From NCBI GenBank assembly GCA_900321145.1, contig ONVB01000227.1, positions 1 to 17,829 of the forward strand: a stretch of 17,829 nucleotides of DNA, written 5' to 3'. The notes below the pieces were generated by a model that was not told where the DNA came from, ran no database searches, and worked only from the letters and a program-made list of their open reading frames with translations. Positions 1 through 7,817 of the stretch are shown here, one piece after another (positions within the stretch are counted from its first letter, which is position 1; every line of letters begins with the position of its first letter). The translations under genes were made by a program, and so were the position numbers. Source of the DNA: an uncultured Eubacteriales bacterium (GTDB lineage: Bacteria > Bacillota > Clostridia > Lachnospirales > Lachnospiraceae).

Positions 1-2
1 AG

Positions 3-809
3 GCACTTCTTCAGGTGATGAGGAGGCTCAGAGTTCTCTCTGATTATGCCGCAAGGCAGACCTACAACTCTGCGAAGGTTACCGCAGTATACTTCTACAA
101 GTATGGCAGAAGAAAGGATGTAAAGGAGCCGTGGACCTCGATATTCTACTACTCCGAGCAGAAGATCGACTTCAGTGAGGTCGTAGAAAAGCCGGATGAT
201 GTGAAGAAAGATTCGAACACAATATTTAATGAAGCTAAAGCTGCTCCCGAGAATCAGGGCGCTATGCTCGTGCGTGATGTGGATAACATATTCCTCAACT
301 ATGATCCTCTTTCGAAGGTGCCGGCGGAGCAAAAAGCAGAGGTAGAAAAAGACCATAATTTCTCCCAGAGGAAGCCTTCAAGGAACAGACTTGTCTCAGC
401 CATAGGATCAGTGTTGAATGACAGAAACGGAATCCTTGATGATGATAATGCTCATGTTCAGGCTGCATTAGACCGTGTCAAAACCTCATATACGGATATT
501 GCTTTCAGGATAAAAGAATACCTTGAGCTCGAGGGAAAGATAACAAGCGAGAAACCGAAGGAAGAGCTTGTAGAGAATGCAAGGCTTGCGAACTTCGCTG
601 AGTATATAAAAGAAGAAGCGGAGCTTATCAATGCTAAGAACAAGATCGACCAGGATAACTATGCCGACGCTCTCACGGAGGTAAGAAACAAGTATCCGAA
701 CGCGAAGGCAAGTCTCTATGAGGTTATAGACCTGTGGAGGAAGCAGCAGGCTCCTCAGCAGCCGGTTCCGCCTCAGCAGGATAATCAGGGAAACAATGAT
801 CAACATTAA
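3..809 (+). CDS. 3' part of an unknown gene with Gln/Pro/Asn-rich C-terminal tail (partial)
   Basis: The reading frame is open to the left edge, and the first in-frame start (GTG at 15) has no convincing ribosome binding site, so this is probably the C-terminal part of a longer protein. I do not recognise the family. The visible product is hydrophilic, with no signal peptide or membrane segment. A helical stretch at about nt 447-542 carries a Tyr-x(n)-Glu-Tyr-Leu pattern resembling segments of the proteins at 7818-8732 and 7293-7802. It ends in a disordered Gln/Pro/Asn-rich tail (about the last 25 residues). The stop lies 23 nt before the AAA+ ATPase start, so the two are probably co-transcribed. 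Its function is unknown; by position it could be a structural or effector partner of the ATPase. Confidence 0.75.
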   Translation, partial: ALLQVMRRLRVLSDYAARQTYNSAKVTAVYFYKYGRRKDVKEPWTSIFYYSEQKIDFSEVVEKPDDVKKDSNTIFNEAKAAPENQGAMLVRDVDNIFLNYDPLSKVPAEQKAEVEKDHNFSQRKPSRNRLVSAIGSVLNDRNGILDDDNAHVQAALDRVKTSYTDIAFRIKEYLELEGKITSEKPKEELVENARLANFAEYIKEEAELINAKNKIDQDNYADALTEVRNKYPNAKASLYEVIDLWRKQQAPQQPVPPQQDNQGNNDQH

Positions 810-832
810 TGGCAGGATGACAGTGGATAGAT

Positions 833-3004
833 ATGTTTAAGTACAGTGATTATTTTGATCAAAACTTAAAGAAAGCTCCTTACGCATCAAGCGAGGAGGA
901 GCTTTCCGATTACTCACAGCTCATAGAGATGATCTTCGAGGACTTCATATATATGAAGCTTGCCGATACAGGTCAGGGTGCGTACTCAAGAGGCGTGGTG
1001 ATAACAGAGAAGGAGATGAGAGATTACTTCTTTGCCGCCCCTAATCTCAGAGACAAGGATGGATATTACTATATACTCGGGGAGTCGGTTGTAAGCGCTT
1101 TTGAGCACATAGGTTCAAGAACTTTGATGACCGGGGATAATGTAAGGCTTCCGATAAGGGATATAACGGAGCGCTTTTCACTGTCCGAAACCGAGACACT
1201 TTTGGTTTTGCTTTCGTTGAAGGCACAGACTGACAGAAGCTATGAGAGAGTCATAGGCTTTGCTCAGGATGATATACAGGAGAGTGTGCCTACACTCGGA
1301 CTTGGGCTTGCTCTGATAAGAAGAGCTTTCGAACAGCCGGATATAGAGGTATCTGAGTTCCTGTCGGTCAAAAGAGGGCTCTTCAACGGACTCTTCGTAA
1401 GCGCCGGTGTTAACAGCTACAATCCGATGAAGACTAAGCTTGTTCTCACAGGTGCAGCGCTTGATATGATCTTAGGCGACGGAGTTTACAGAAGAGATCC
1501 TTTGAGGCTGTTAAACAGAGATGAGGAAGCAGCATTTTTTAAGGATGAAAGCGCTAAGATAAGTTCTGTCTTAAAGGATGAAAGCCTTAAAGGAGAGAGA
1601 CTGTACTTAGCATGTGAGGATACCGATGAAGCAGCACTTTTGCTTCTGTGTGCGGCAAGGACGGCCGGACTTAAAGTATATGAAGTGGATAAGGCAAAGC
1701 TTGAAGCTCTTGATGAGAATTCAAGGTCGGAGTTCTTCGATTCCCTGTCTTTTATAGCCGGATCGGACGAAAATGTGCTGCTGATAAGCGGAGTAAGAGA
1801 AATAATAGGTGAAGAACCGGGTGTACCGGTTTTGCCGAGGTTTTCAGAGATAAAAGCTAAGAGACCGATTTTCATGACAGGCGGTGAGGAGCTCCCCACG
1901 CGGCTGTTTAACGGTGAGCCGGTACTCAGCATAAAGATAGGCAAGCCGGATGTGAGCACAAGGATAGCGATGTGGAAGTATTTTATGAAGGAGTACGGAC
2001 TGTCGCTTGAAAAGGGATTTTCGATAGATGAGATAGCCGACTGTTATGAGCTTTTTTATACAGGCATCAGGTCTGCTGTCAAGCAGGCAAAGCTCAACCT
2101 GCTTCAGAGCGGTGCAAAGAAGCTGTCAAGAGATATGGTCACCGATGCCGTAAAGGGTATAGCGACTGTAAGCTTCAACGGGCTTGCGAAGGAAGTAAGA
2201 TCTGTGTATACTTGGGATGACATAAGCATGAACGAGGCAGAAAAGAAGGTGCTTATGACTGCCTGCGACAGATATAAGATCAAGAACCGTATAGGAGAAA
2301 GCTGGGGTATAACCAAGAAGAATGCATATGGTAACGGTGTTTCGGTCCTTCTGTACGGACCTCCGGGAACAGGTAAGACCATGGCAGCGCAGATAGTCGC
2401 GCGCGAGGTGGGACTCCCTCTTTACAGAGTGGATACCTCACAGCTTTTCTCAAAATATATAGGTGAGACACAGAAGAACTTAAACTCTGTCTTCGATGAG
2501 GCGGACAAGTCCAATGTGATACTGTTCTTCGATGAGGCGGATGCGCTGTTTTCAAAGAGAACGGATGTGGAGAATTCAAATGACCGCTATGCCAACCAGG
2601 AGATAGCATTCCTGCTGCAGAGGGTAGAGGAGTACAAGGGCATGAGCCTGCTTGCCACGAACTACTATTCCGGATTTGATAAGGCTTTTGTAAGGCGTAT
2701 CACCTATGCGGTAAGACTTGAGCAGCCGGATGAGGATGCAAGGCTTCAACTGTGGACGAGCATACTTCCTTCTGAGGTGCCCATGGAAAAGGGTATAGAT
2801 TTCAAGTTCTTTGCCGAGCAGTTTGAGCTTACCGGAAGCAATATTAAAGCCATACTTCTTTCGGCTGCCTACATGGCGGGCGCGCAGGGGGCAAAGCTTT
2901 CGGTGCAGCATATAGTCAAGGCCATGAAGTATGAATTTGACAAGCTGGGTATGATGCCGGATTCGGGAAAATTCGGACCTTATGCCGCATATCTTTATAA
3001 TTAA
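833..3004 (+). CDS. Tandem AAA+ ATPase with degenerate first domain (eCIS Afp15-like family)
   Basis: A 723-residue cytoplasmic ATPase. The C-terminal AAA+ domain has Walker A GPPGTGKT (509-516), Walker B ILFFDEAD (Asp567, Glu568), a sensor-1 Asn in LLATN and paired arginine-finger residues in FVRRI, so it should hydrolyse ATP. Residues about 255-445 align piece by piece with the active domain but carry CEDTDE near 261-266 in place of the P-loop and have no Walker B, so this is a degenerate first AAA domain. The N-terminal 250 residues, notably the stretch beginning RFSLSETETLL, resemble the region preceding the AAA domain in ATPases linked to extracellular contractile injection systems (from memory of the family, not a search). 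No sheath, tube or baseplate gene is visible in this window. A repeat element follows the stop. The start is supported only by a weak GGAT-type site. AAA+ assignment is very sure; the eCIS link is inference. Confidence 0.9.
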   Translation: MFKYSDYFDQNLKKAPYASSEEELSDYSQLIEMIFEDFIYMKLADTGQGAYSRGVVITEKEMRDYFFAAPNLRDKDGYYYILGESVVSAFEHIGSRTLMTGDNVRLPIRDITERFSLSETETLLVLLSLKAQTDRSYERVIGFAQDDIQESVPTLGLGLALIRRAFEQPDIEVSEFLSVKRGLFNGLFVSAGVNSYNPMKTKLVLTGAALDMILGDGVYRRDPLRLLNRDEEAAFFKDESAKISSVLKDESLKGERLYLACEDTDEAALLLLCAARTAGLKVYEVDKAKLEALDENSRSEFFDSLSFIAGSDENVLLISGVREIIGEEPGVPVLPRFSEIKAKRPIFMTGGEELPTRLFNGEPVLSIKIGKPDVSTRIAMWKYFMKEYGLSLEKGFSIDEIADCYELFYTGIRSAVKQAKLNLLQSGAKKLSRDMVTDAVKGIATVSFNGLAKEVRSVYTWDDISMNEAEKKVLMTACDRYKIKNRIGESWGITKKNAYGNGVSVLLYGPPGTGKTMAAQIVAREVGLPLYRVDTSQLFSKYIGETQKNLNSVFDEADKSNVILFFDEADALFSKRTDVENSNDRYANQEIAFLLQRVEEYKGMSLLATNYYSGFDKAFVRRITYAVRLEQPDEDARLQLWTSILPSEVPMEKGIDFKFFAEQFELTGSNIKAILLSAAYMAGAQGAKLSVQHIVKAMKYEFDKLGMMPDSGKFGPYAAYLYN

Positions 3005-3013
3005 AATGTAGAT

Positions 3014-3109
3014 TTAAGATTCTTCGGCCTGCGGCCTCAGAATGACACAGAAACACCGTGACATTCCGAGCGAGGCCCGTGACATTCCGAACGAAGCGAA
3101 GAATCTTAA
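3014..3109. repeat. Palindromic intergenic repeat element, copy 1
   Basis: The 13-bp ends ttaagattcttcg (3014-3026) and cgaagaatcttaa (3097-3109) are perfect inverted repeats. Inside, GGCCTGCGGCC can form a small hairpin (about 3026-3036), and an 18-bp unit beginning gtgacattccga occurs twice (3058-3075 and 3079-3096, two mismatches), as if the right arm had been duplicated. The same element recurs at 4721-4816. There is no ORF and no T-run, so this copy is less likely to terminate transcription. It fills most of the gap between the ATPase and the first GNAT gene. Confidence 0.8.
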
Positions 3110-3127
3110 TACTTAACCGGAGAAAAT

Positions 3128-3979
3128 ATGATATACAGTGAGATTTCTACAAAGAATATAAGAAGCTTTCTGCATTTGGTGCCGGCGTGGATGCTCGGGC
3201 GGATAAACGATCCCAGGTTATTCGGACTCGGAGCGGTGGACGACTCGGCAAAGCATGTGCCCGAGGGTGCGGTGGTATTTGAGATCAGTCCCGATAACAG
3301 GGAGGTTGCGATCAAGTGGCTCTTTGTCAGGGAGGCTTTGAGAGGACACGGTATAGGAAGCGGATTGATGGATTATTTCTTCGAGACTGTTTCGGGGATG
3401 GATTATGACCGGATAACTGCCGATATCCCCGAAGGGGCTATGGCGGAGGAGGTTCAGGAGCTTCTGTCTTTATACAGGTTCAGGTTCGAAAGCACTGTCG
3501 AGGGAGATGTTCTCCAGCCGTTTAACGAGCTTATCAAGAATCCGACGCTTGCTGCCGCTAAGCCACACAAGGGCTACCTGAGCATGGGCGCGGTCGATAT
3601 CAAGGATACCATGAGATTCCTTATGAGCCTCAAGAACAACGAGAAGGCCAAGCAGGTGCTGATGGATATCAACAATGTAGACAAGAAGATAAGCTGCGTG
3701 CACAAGCTGCCGATGGGTGTGGACGGAGCATTTCTCATAAAGAAGCATATGGGAGGCATGCTCGAGCCGATATTCCTGTTGTCTCAGAATGCCGACAGGA
3801 CAGCGCCCTTAAGGCTGCTTCACGGCAGCATATGTATGGTCAGGGATAATTATCCCGGAGATCAGGCAGTCTATCTTAAATGCTTTGAGAACTCACTCGG
3901 AGGCCTGCTTGATTACATAGTACCGGATATACATCCCGTAAATGTAAGACGAGGCGTGCATTTCGTACCGGGAAAGTAA
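3128..3979 (+). CDS. Two-domain GNAT-like protein, paralog 1
   Basis: 283 residues. The N-terminal half has a GNAT acetyltransferase fold signature: a beta strand ending WLFVREA, then the acetyl-CoA pyrophosphate loop R-G-H-G-I-G (72-77, R-x-x-G-x-G) and the helix after it. The C-terminal half (about 150-283) again looks like alternating strands and helices and lines up with the C-terminal halves of the proteins at 6095 and 10018, but has no R-x-x-G-x-G, so it may be a degenerate second GNAT domain. The acceptor substrate is unknown. The start ATG follows GGAG at 3119-3122 with 5-nt spacing. It sits downstream of the AAA+ ATPase, separated by the repeat element. GNAT fold is fairly sure; enzymatic activity is inferred only from the intact loop. 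Confidence 0.88.
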   Translation: MIYSEISTKNIRSFLHLVPAWMLGRINDPRLFGLGAVDDSAKHVPEGAVVFEISPDNREVAIKWLFVREALRGHGIGSGLMDYFFETVSGMDYDRITADIPEGAMAEEVQELLSLYRFRFESTVEGDVLQPFNELIKNPTLAAAKPHKGYLSMGAVDIKDTMRFLMSLKNNEKAKQVLMDINNVDKKISCVHKLPMGVDGAFLIKKHMGGMLEPIFLLSQNADRTAPLRLLHGSICMVRDNYPGDQAVYLKCFENSLGGLLDYIVPDIHPVNVRRGVHFVPGK

Positions 3980-4012
3980 ATCAATTTCACAAATAAAGGA
4001 GATAACAGGATA

Positions 4013-4621
4013 ATGAAAAAGAAAATATGCTACGCTGTGATATGTTCCATGCTTCTGGCTGCTTCCATGACAGGCTGCGGCGGAAAGGACAGCGGTACGA
4101 CCGCTGCAAAGACCGAAGCTTCCACTCAGGCAGGTACAGAAGCTCCTGATAAAAACGATGCACCTGCCGCAACAGAGGCTGCATCAAGCACCGGACTTGC
4201 CGCGGCGACAAAAGTTTCATTTAACGGTGTGACCTTCGGTACGGGAGATAAGGCATCAGAGGTTGTCGCAAAGCTCGGAGACCAGGTGAAGCCGTCTGAC
4301 TCATCTCAGCCCTGTATACCGGGTGCGGGTGAGCTTACAAGATATTACTATAAGGGTATGACCATTACCGCTTCACAGTATGATGTTATAAGCAATATCA
4401 ATTTCTCCAACGAGAACGGTGAGGGAGATGACGCCAAGACTGTTGACGGAATAGGGCTTGGCTCCACCGCTGACGAGATAAAGGCAGCCATCGGAACTCC
4501 GGCATCGGAAGATGAGTTCGGATTAAGCTATTCGGAGGGAACCCTAAGCTTAACGGTTGTTTTTGACGACGAAGGAAAGGTTATGAGCCTGAGCATAGAG
4601 GATATGTCGGTAGAGCTGTAG
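4013..4621 (+). CDS. Lipoprotein with duplicated SmpA/BamE-like motif
   Basis: 202 residues with a type II signal peptide: Lys-rich start, hydrophobic core and lipobox M-T-G-C (Cys22), so it should be anchored on the outer face of the membrane. A Thr/Ala/Glu-rich disordered linker runs to about residue 70. Two similar units follow, starting GVTFGTGDKASEVVAKLG (about 71-88) and GIGLGSTADEIKAAIGTP (about 146-163); the pattern G-h-x-h-G-(S/T)-x-x-x-E-h-x-x-x-h-G is that of the small SmpA/BamE-like fold. The ribosome binding site is AAAGGAG at 3995-4001, with an 11-nt spacer. The partner is unknown. It ends before a 297-base intergenic stretch. The lipoprotein call is firm, the fold tentative. 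Confidence 0.88.
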   Translation: MKKKICYAVICSMLLAASMTGCGGKDSGTTAAKTEASTQAGTEAPDKNDAPAATEAASSTGLAAATKVSFNGVTFGTGDKASEVVAKLGDQVKPSDSSQPCIPGAGELTRYYYKGMTITASQYDVISNINFSNENGEGDDAKTVDGIGLGSTADEIKAAIGTPASEDEFGLSYSEGTLSLTVVFDDEGKVMSLSIEDMSVEL

Positions 4622-4720
4622 TAATTGAATGATCGAGCAGGGAAGATGAAATCGATTCATGCTCGCCGCGCCGACCGCGTGTCACGCAGTGACAGATTAC
4701 ATTACGTGGTCGTGTGCATA
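4622..4720. other. Intergenic stretch with small inverted repeats
   Basis: There is no credible ORF here. GTCAC and GTGAC form a short palindrome around a 3-nt centre at about 4681-4693, and GAGCA/ATGAA can pair with TTCATGCTC further on, with a six-base bulge. The meaning is unclear; together with the repeat at 4721-4816 it makes a structured spacer between the lipoprotein gene and pheA. Confidence 0.4.
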
Positions 4721-4816
4721 AAAAAGATTCTTCGGGCTGCGCCCTCAGAATGACACGCAACGTAAAAGTAATTCCGCATGATGTGTCATTCTGAGCGAAG
4801 CGAAGAATCTTTTTTT
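4721..4816. repeat. Palindromic intergenic repeat element, copy 2
   Basis: The left arm is 4721-4756 and the right arm 4783-4816. The reverse complement of the right arm matches the left arm through AAAAAGATTCTTCG and CTCAGAATGACAC; the two arms differ only in the few bases between (ggctgcgcc against cttcg). This is the same sequence family as 3014-3109. It has no coding capacity, so it resembles a MITE- or REP-like palindromic unit rather than a complete insertion sequence. Confidence 0.85.
4783..4816 (+). terminator. Possible Rho-independent terminator formed by repeat copy 2
   Basis: The right arm of the palindrome ends directly in a run of T (4809-4816), so read from the left the long hairpin plus U-tract would work as an intrinsic terminator for the lipoprotein transcript. 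The mirror A-run at the left end would give weaker termination on the other strand. Confidence 0.55.
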
Positions 4817-4840
4817 ATGTAAAAATTTAAAAAAATAGTT

Positions 4841-4867
4841 TTAGCATAGGTAATTAAGTGATATAAT
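4841..4867 (+). promoter_or_regulatory. Extended -10 promoter upstream of pheA
   Basis: A perfect TATAAT at 4862-4867 is preceded by TG one base upstream (TGaTATAAT), an extended -10 box. A weak -35 candidate TTAGCA (4841-4846) lies 15 nt upstream. No T-box or leader peptide is visible in the 50 nt between this and the gene. Confidence 0.6.
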
Positions 4868-4918
4868 AACACAGATTATAAATAAAACATGGATTTACAA
4901 AAGAAAGAGGACTTGAAA

Positions 4919-6004
4919 ATGAGTGATCTAAAGGCGAACCGGGACAGGATCCAGGAAATCGACAGGCAGATGGCGGCTCTGTTTGAGGAACGTATGAAGG
5001 CTGCAAAGGAGATTGGAATTTACAAGCAGGAGCACGGACTTTCGGTAAGGGATAAGGCCCGTGAGGCAGATCTTATCGACAGGAACAAGGAGTATATAGA
5101 GGACGATGATATCCGGTCATATTACATACGCTTTTTGAAGCAGACCATAGAGCTTTCGGTGGCGCTTCAGGAGAAGTTTGCAAACGGTATCAAGATAGCC
5201 TACGGCGGCGTGGAGGGAGCCTATGCATATATTGCGGCACGGCATATGTTCCCCGGAGCAAACTATATAGCAAAACCCGATCATACCGAGGCGTATAAGA
5301 GCGTTGAGAACGGAGAGTGCGACTGTGCGGTGCTTCCGATAGAGAACAGCTTCGCGGGTGAGGTCGGAACGGTCATGGATCTTATGTATACAGGATCGCT
5401 GTTTATAAACCAGGTTTATGATATGCCTATAAGGCACAGGCTGCTCGGGGTAAAGGGCTGCAGTGCCGACACGATAAAGACGGTGATCTCGCATCCGCAG
5501 GCGTTGGCCCAGTGCAGCGGATATGTATCCAAGATGGGCTTTGAGACGGAGTCTGCGAAGAGTACCTCTGCGGCGGCAGAGAAGGTAAAGACGCTGAACG
5601 ATACAACGGTAGCGGCCATCGGCTCCGATGAGACCGCAGAGCTCTTTGGACTTGAGGTCATTAATTCCGATATACAGAGACCGGGAGAGAATACCACCCG
5701 TTTTGCGGTTTTCTCCAGGGTTCAGAATAAAACGGTAGATACAAGAAGACTTGAGGATGCGAAGTTCATACTGGTATTTACAACCAAGAACGAAGCGGGT
5801 GCCCTTGCTTCGATGCTCAGTACCATAGGCTCTCACGGCTACAATATGCGCAACTTAAAGAGCCGTCCTTTAAAGAGCCTGCCGTGGAATTATTACTTCT
5901 ACGTGGAGGGTGAGGGCAACATCCATACGAAGAACGGTATGGATATGATGCATGAGCTTTCGGTCCTCGGCGCGGATATAAAGCTTGTGGGATCGTATGT
6001 ATAG
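4919..6004 (+). CDS. pheA: Bifunctional chorismate mutase / prephenate dehydratase (P-protein)
   Basis: Converts chorismate to prephenate and then to phenylpyruvate in phenylalanine synthesis, in the cytoplasm. The first 85 or so residues are an AroQ-type chorismate mutase helix bundle (IDRQMAALFEERM, then K-x-x-HGLSVRDKAREADLI). The prephenate dehydratase domain follows, with YGGVEGAYAY, VLPIENSFAGEVG and the catalytic TRF motif in ENTTRFAVF. A C-terminal ACT domain carries GALASML and the KSRP version of the Phe-binding ESRP motif, so feedback inhibition by phenylalanine is expected. I chose the ATG at 4919 because AGAGG (4906-4910) lies 8 nt upstream; an in-frame ATG at 4889 has no such site. 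About 361 residues, normal for a P-protein. It appears to be a single-gene transcript, a housekeeping gene between accessory genes. Confidence 0.96.
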   Translation: MSDLKANRDRIQEIDRQMAALFEERMKAAKEIGIYKQEHGLSVRDKAREADLIDRNKEYIEDDDIRSYYIRFLKQTIELSVALQEKFANGIKIAYGGVEGAYAYIAARHMFPGANYIAKPDHTEAYKSVENGECDCAVLPIENSFAGEVGTVMDLMYTGSLFINQVYDMPIRHRLLGVKGCSADTIKTVISHPQALAQCSGYVSKMGFETESAKSTSAAAEKVKTLNDTTVAAIGSDETAELFGLEVINSDIQRPGENTTRFAVFSRVQNKTVDTRRLEDAKFILVFTTKNEAGALASMLSTIGSHGYNMRNLKSRPLKSLPWNYYFYVEGEGNIHTKNGMDMMHELSVLGADIKLVGSYV

Positions 6005-6060
6005 ATCCTGATGATCTGTTTGTTTTATATATAACTGTGTGGGTTTAGTGACTTTAAGTG

Positions 6061-6069
6061 TGATAGAAT
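6061..6069 (+). promoter_or_regulatory. Extended -10 box for the 6095 operon
   Basis: TGaTAGAAT at 6061-6069 lies 25 nt before the GNAT gene start. No good -35 is seen at 16-18 nt upstream, so the extended -10 would have to carry recognition. Confidence 0.4.
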
Positions 6070-6094
6070 TCGTAAGCGAAAAGGAGAACAAAGG

Positions 6095-6934
6095 ATGTTT
6101 TCAACATGCTATGTGGAACCGGATAAGACGGGAGCTTTTGAAAGTTTGATGACGCCTTCTGTTGTGAACAGGCTCAGCAAAGGAGAACAGTTTCCGATAA
6201 TAGGGCTCTTATTCGAAAATGTGGCGATAGGTGCCATAGTGCTTCGCACAAAGGGTGAAAAGACGGAAATCATGTCACTTTATGTGGCTCCGGACTACAG
6301 GAGACAGGGAGGAGGAACGATGCTCCTTGAAACCGCCGATCAGCTTGCCGGGAAGCTTGACAGCAGGCTGGTTGCCAGATTTACTGTGGTAGATAAGGAG
6401 ACGGGAATACTCGAGAAGACCCTGAAGGCCTACGGTCTCAAAAAGAGAAATGACAAGGAAGCGCGTACCTATATGGCTACCATAGCCGAGTGTGATGAAA
6501 ACGAGAAGATAAAGAACGAGAGTCACGACAAGAAGCTCGTATTCTTCTCACAGCTTACGGATGCCAAGCTGAAAAGCCATACCAAGCTTGCCGAGAGCAA
6601 GGGTATATATGTCCCCAAGGGAGGTTTTATCTCCGACAGACTCAACAGACAGCTTTCTGCCGTGTTTGAGGAAAAGGGTGGCATAGGCGGCTTTATCACA
6701 GTGGAGAACATAAGCTATAAAGACGGTATAAGAATAACCGCGGCATACAATAATGATGAAAATCCTTTGATAATGCTTTGGCTGCTCAGGGCAGTACTTG
6801 CGAAAGCGTTGGAAAGCTTCAGCGATAAAACACCGCTTTTTATAGATGTGACCGGAGCGACAGCCGATAAGTATGTAAGATATCTCCTTCCGGAGGCTAC
6901 AGTAGTCTCCAGGACGTACTATAAGACAGCTTAA
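6095..6934 (+). CDS. Two-domain GNAT-like protein, paralog 2
   Basis: 279 residues, first gene of a five-gene run to 9409. The GNAT signature is a strand MSLYVAPDY followed by R-R-Q-G-G-G (69-74, R-x-x-G-x-G), the acetyl-CoA loop. The C-terminal half (from about 148) contains GGFITVENI, a long hydrophobic helix and a final strand; it matches the second halves of the proteins at 3128 and 10018 in layout and lacks an acetyl-CoA loop. The ribosome binding site AAGGAG (6081-6086) is 8 nt before the ATG. It is followed at 22 nt by the small gene at 6956. The substrate is unknown; its position suggests it modifies or assists the products of the downstream genes. Confidence 0.88.
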   Translation: MFSTCYVEPDKTGAFESLMTPSVVNRLSKGEQFPIIGLLFENVAIGAIVLRTKGEKTEIMSLYVAPDYRRQGGGTMLLETADQLAGKLDSRLVARFTVVDKETGILEKTLKAYGLKKRNDKEARTYMATIAECDENEKIKNESHDKKLVFFSQLTDAKLKSHTKLAESKGIYVPKGGFISDRLNRQLSAVFEEKGGIGGFITVENISYKDGIRITAAYNNDENPLIMLWLLRAVLAKALESFSDKTPLFIDVTGATADKYVRYLLPEATVVSRTYYKTA

Positions 6935-6955
6935 GTGCCAAGGAGGACATCTGAT

Positions 6956-7279
6956 ATGGAACAGTTATTAGGGAATAAGCAGATAGAAGAGTTAAAAAAA
7001 TCAGGGAATGAAGAGGAGTCTGCAGAATCCCTGCAAGAGCTTGTGCAGCTCGAGGACTCGGAAAATGTTGTAAGCGATAAGCAGCAAAGAATATACGACG
7101 TTTTAAACGGGTTAAACAAAGCGAGGAGAGTAAGAGCCGATAAGAGCAAGACTCTTCTTGCCATAAAACTGCTCAAAAGCCTTGTTCCGGCTATTCCCGA
7201 GAATATGCCGGTTATATCGGGGATGAGTGAAGGAACGGTCATAACCGAACCGCCCAGACCGGTAGCTATAAGAAAGTAA
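6956..7279 (+). CDS. Small hypothetical protein
   Basis: 107 residues, family not recognised. I chose the ATG at 6956 because AGGAGG (6941-6946) lies 9 nt upstream; an in-frame GTG at 6935 precedes that site and would encode it. The N-terminal half is very acidic and Gln-rich, probably helical (MEQLLGNKQIEELKKSG, then a run of Glu/Ser). The middle is basic and helical, and the C-terminus is Pro/Gly-rich and hydrophobic. There is no signal peptide or membrane segment. It is second in the operon beginning at 6095, with 13 nt to the next gene. Confidence 0.8.
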   Translation: MEQLLGNKQIEELKKSGNEEESAESLQELVQLEDSENVVSDKQQRIYDVLNGLNKARRVRADKSKTLLAIKLLKSLVPAIPENMPVISGMSEGTVITEPPRPVAIRK

Positions 7280-7292
7280 AGGGGGGATAAAT

Positions 7293-7802
7293 ATGGACGA
7301 AAATCTGTTAAAGCAACAGCAACAGCAATCTCAGATACAGGTCACCAAAGAGGAACAGAAGCAGGAGGTCAGACAGGAACAAAGACAGCTTCAGGAGACA
7401 TCCTATGCGCAGCCGTCAGGCGTGCAGATCGAGCTTCCCAAGGGACCGGAGTATATGGGTACTGCGAGCAAGGAGGAGATCTTTGAGAAGCAGGCTGAAT
7501 TCAAGAATGCCGGTGAGCAGAACAAGGATTACAGATTCTCGGATATAGCTCCCAAGGAGCCGGTTACCGCTCAGGAGCATTTTGAGAGGTTGTCCAAGGA
7601 CGCTTCGGAGCTTCTCAAGGGTTCCGATACATTCGGAGACAGCCCTGGCATGGCGGTGGTAAAGGATAAGCTTAAGGCCGTAGATGCCGTGAATAATGAC
7701 AACAGTCTCTCAGAAGCGGAGAAGACGGATCACATGGTCAGTGCCGTGTACGGGCTGATCAATTCGGCCGAGCGTTATCAGGGTTCGGCTTCACAGCCAT
7801 AA
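7293..7802 (+). CDS. Gln-rich hypothetical protein
   Basis: 169 residues, not recognised. The first 35 residues are nearly all Gln/Glu/Lys and start MDENLLKQQQQQ, probably a disordered or coiled-coil leader; the gene at 17701 begins in a similar way. The middle (about 60-110) is hydrophilic, and the last 35 residues are helical with SAVYGLINSAERY, echoing helical segments in the proteins at 3-809 and 7818-8732. AAGGGGGG lies 8 nt before the ATG. There is no signal peptide, so if it leaves the cell it does so by a non-Sec route. Confidence 0.82.
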   Translation: MDENLLKQQQQQSQIQVTKEEQKQEVRQEQRQLQETSYAQPSGVQIELPKGPEYMGTASKEEIFEKQAEFKNAGEQNKDYRFSDIAPKEPVTAQEHFERLSKDASELLKGSDTFGDSPGMAVVKDKLKAVDAVNNDNSLSEAEKTDHMVSAVYGLINSAERYQGSASQP

Positions 7803-7817
7803 GGAGTGCAGCCGGTC

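Noticed and set aside
3014..4816. Composite transposon bounded by the two palindromic repeats
   Set aside because: The genes between (GNAT-like and lipoprotein) contain no transposase, and no target duplications are visible.
4817..4918. T-box or attenuator leader for pheA
   Set aside because: Only about 50 nt separate the -10 box from the start codon, and no specifier stem, antiterminator or leader peptide is seen.
5117..5836. 239-codon open frame on the - strand
   Set aside because: Antisense to pheA; Cys/Arg-rich low-quality translation typical of a shadow frame.
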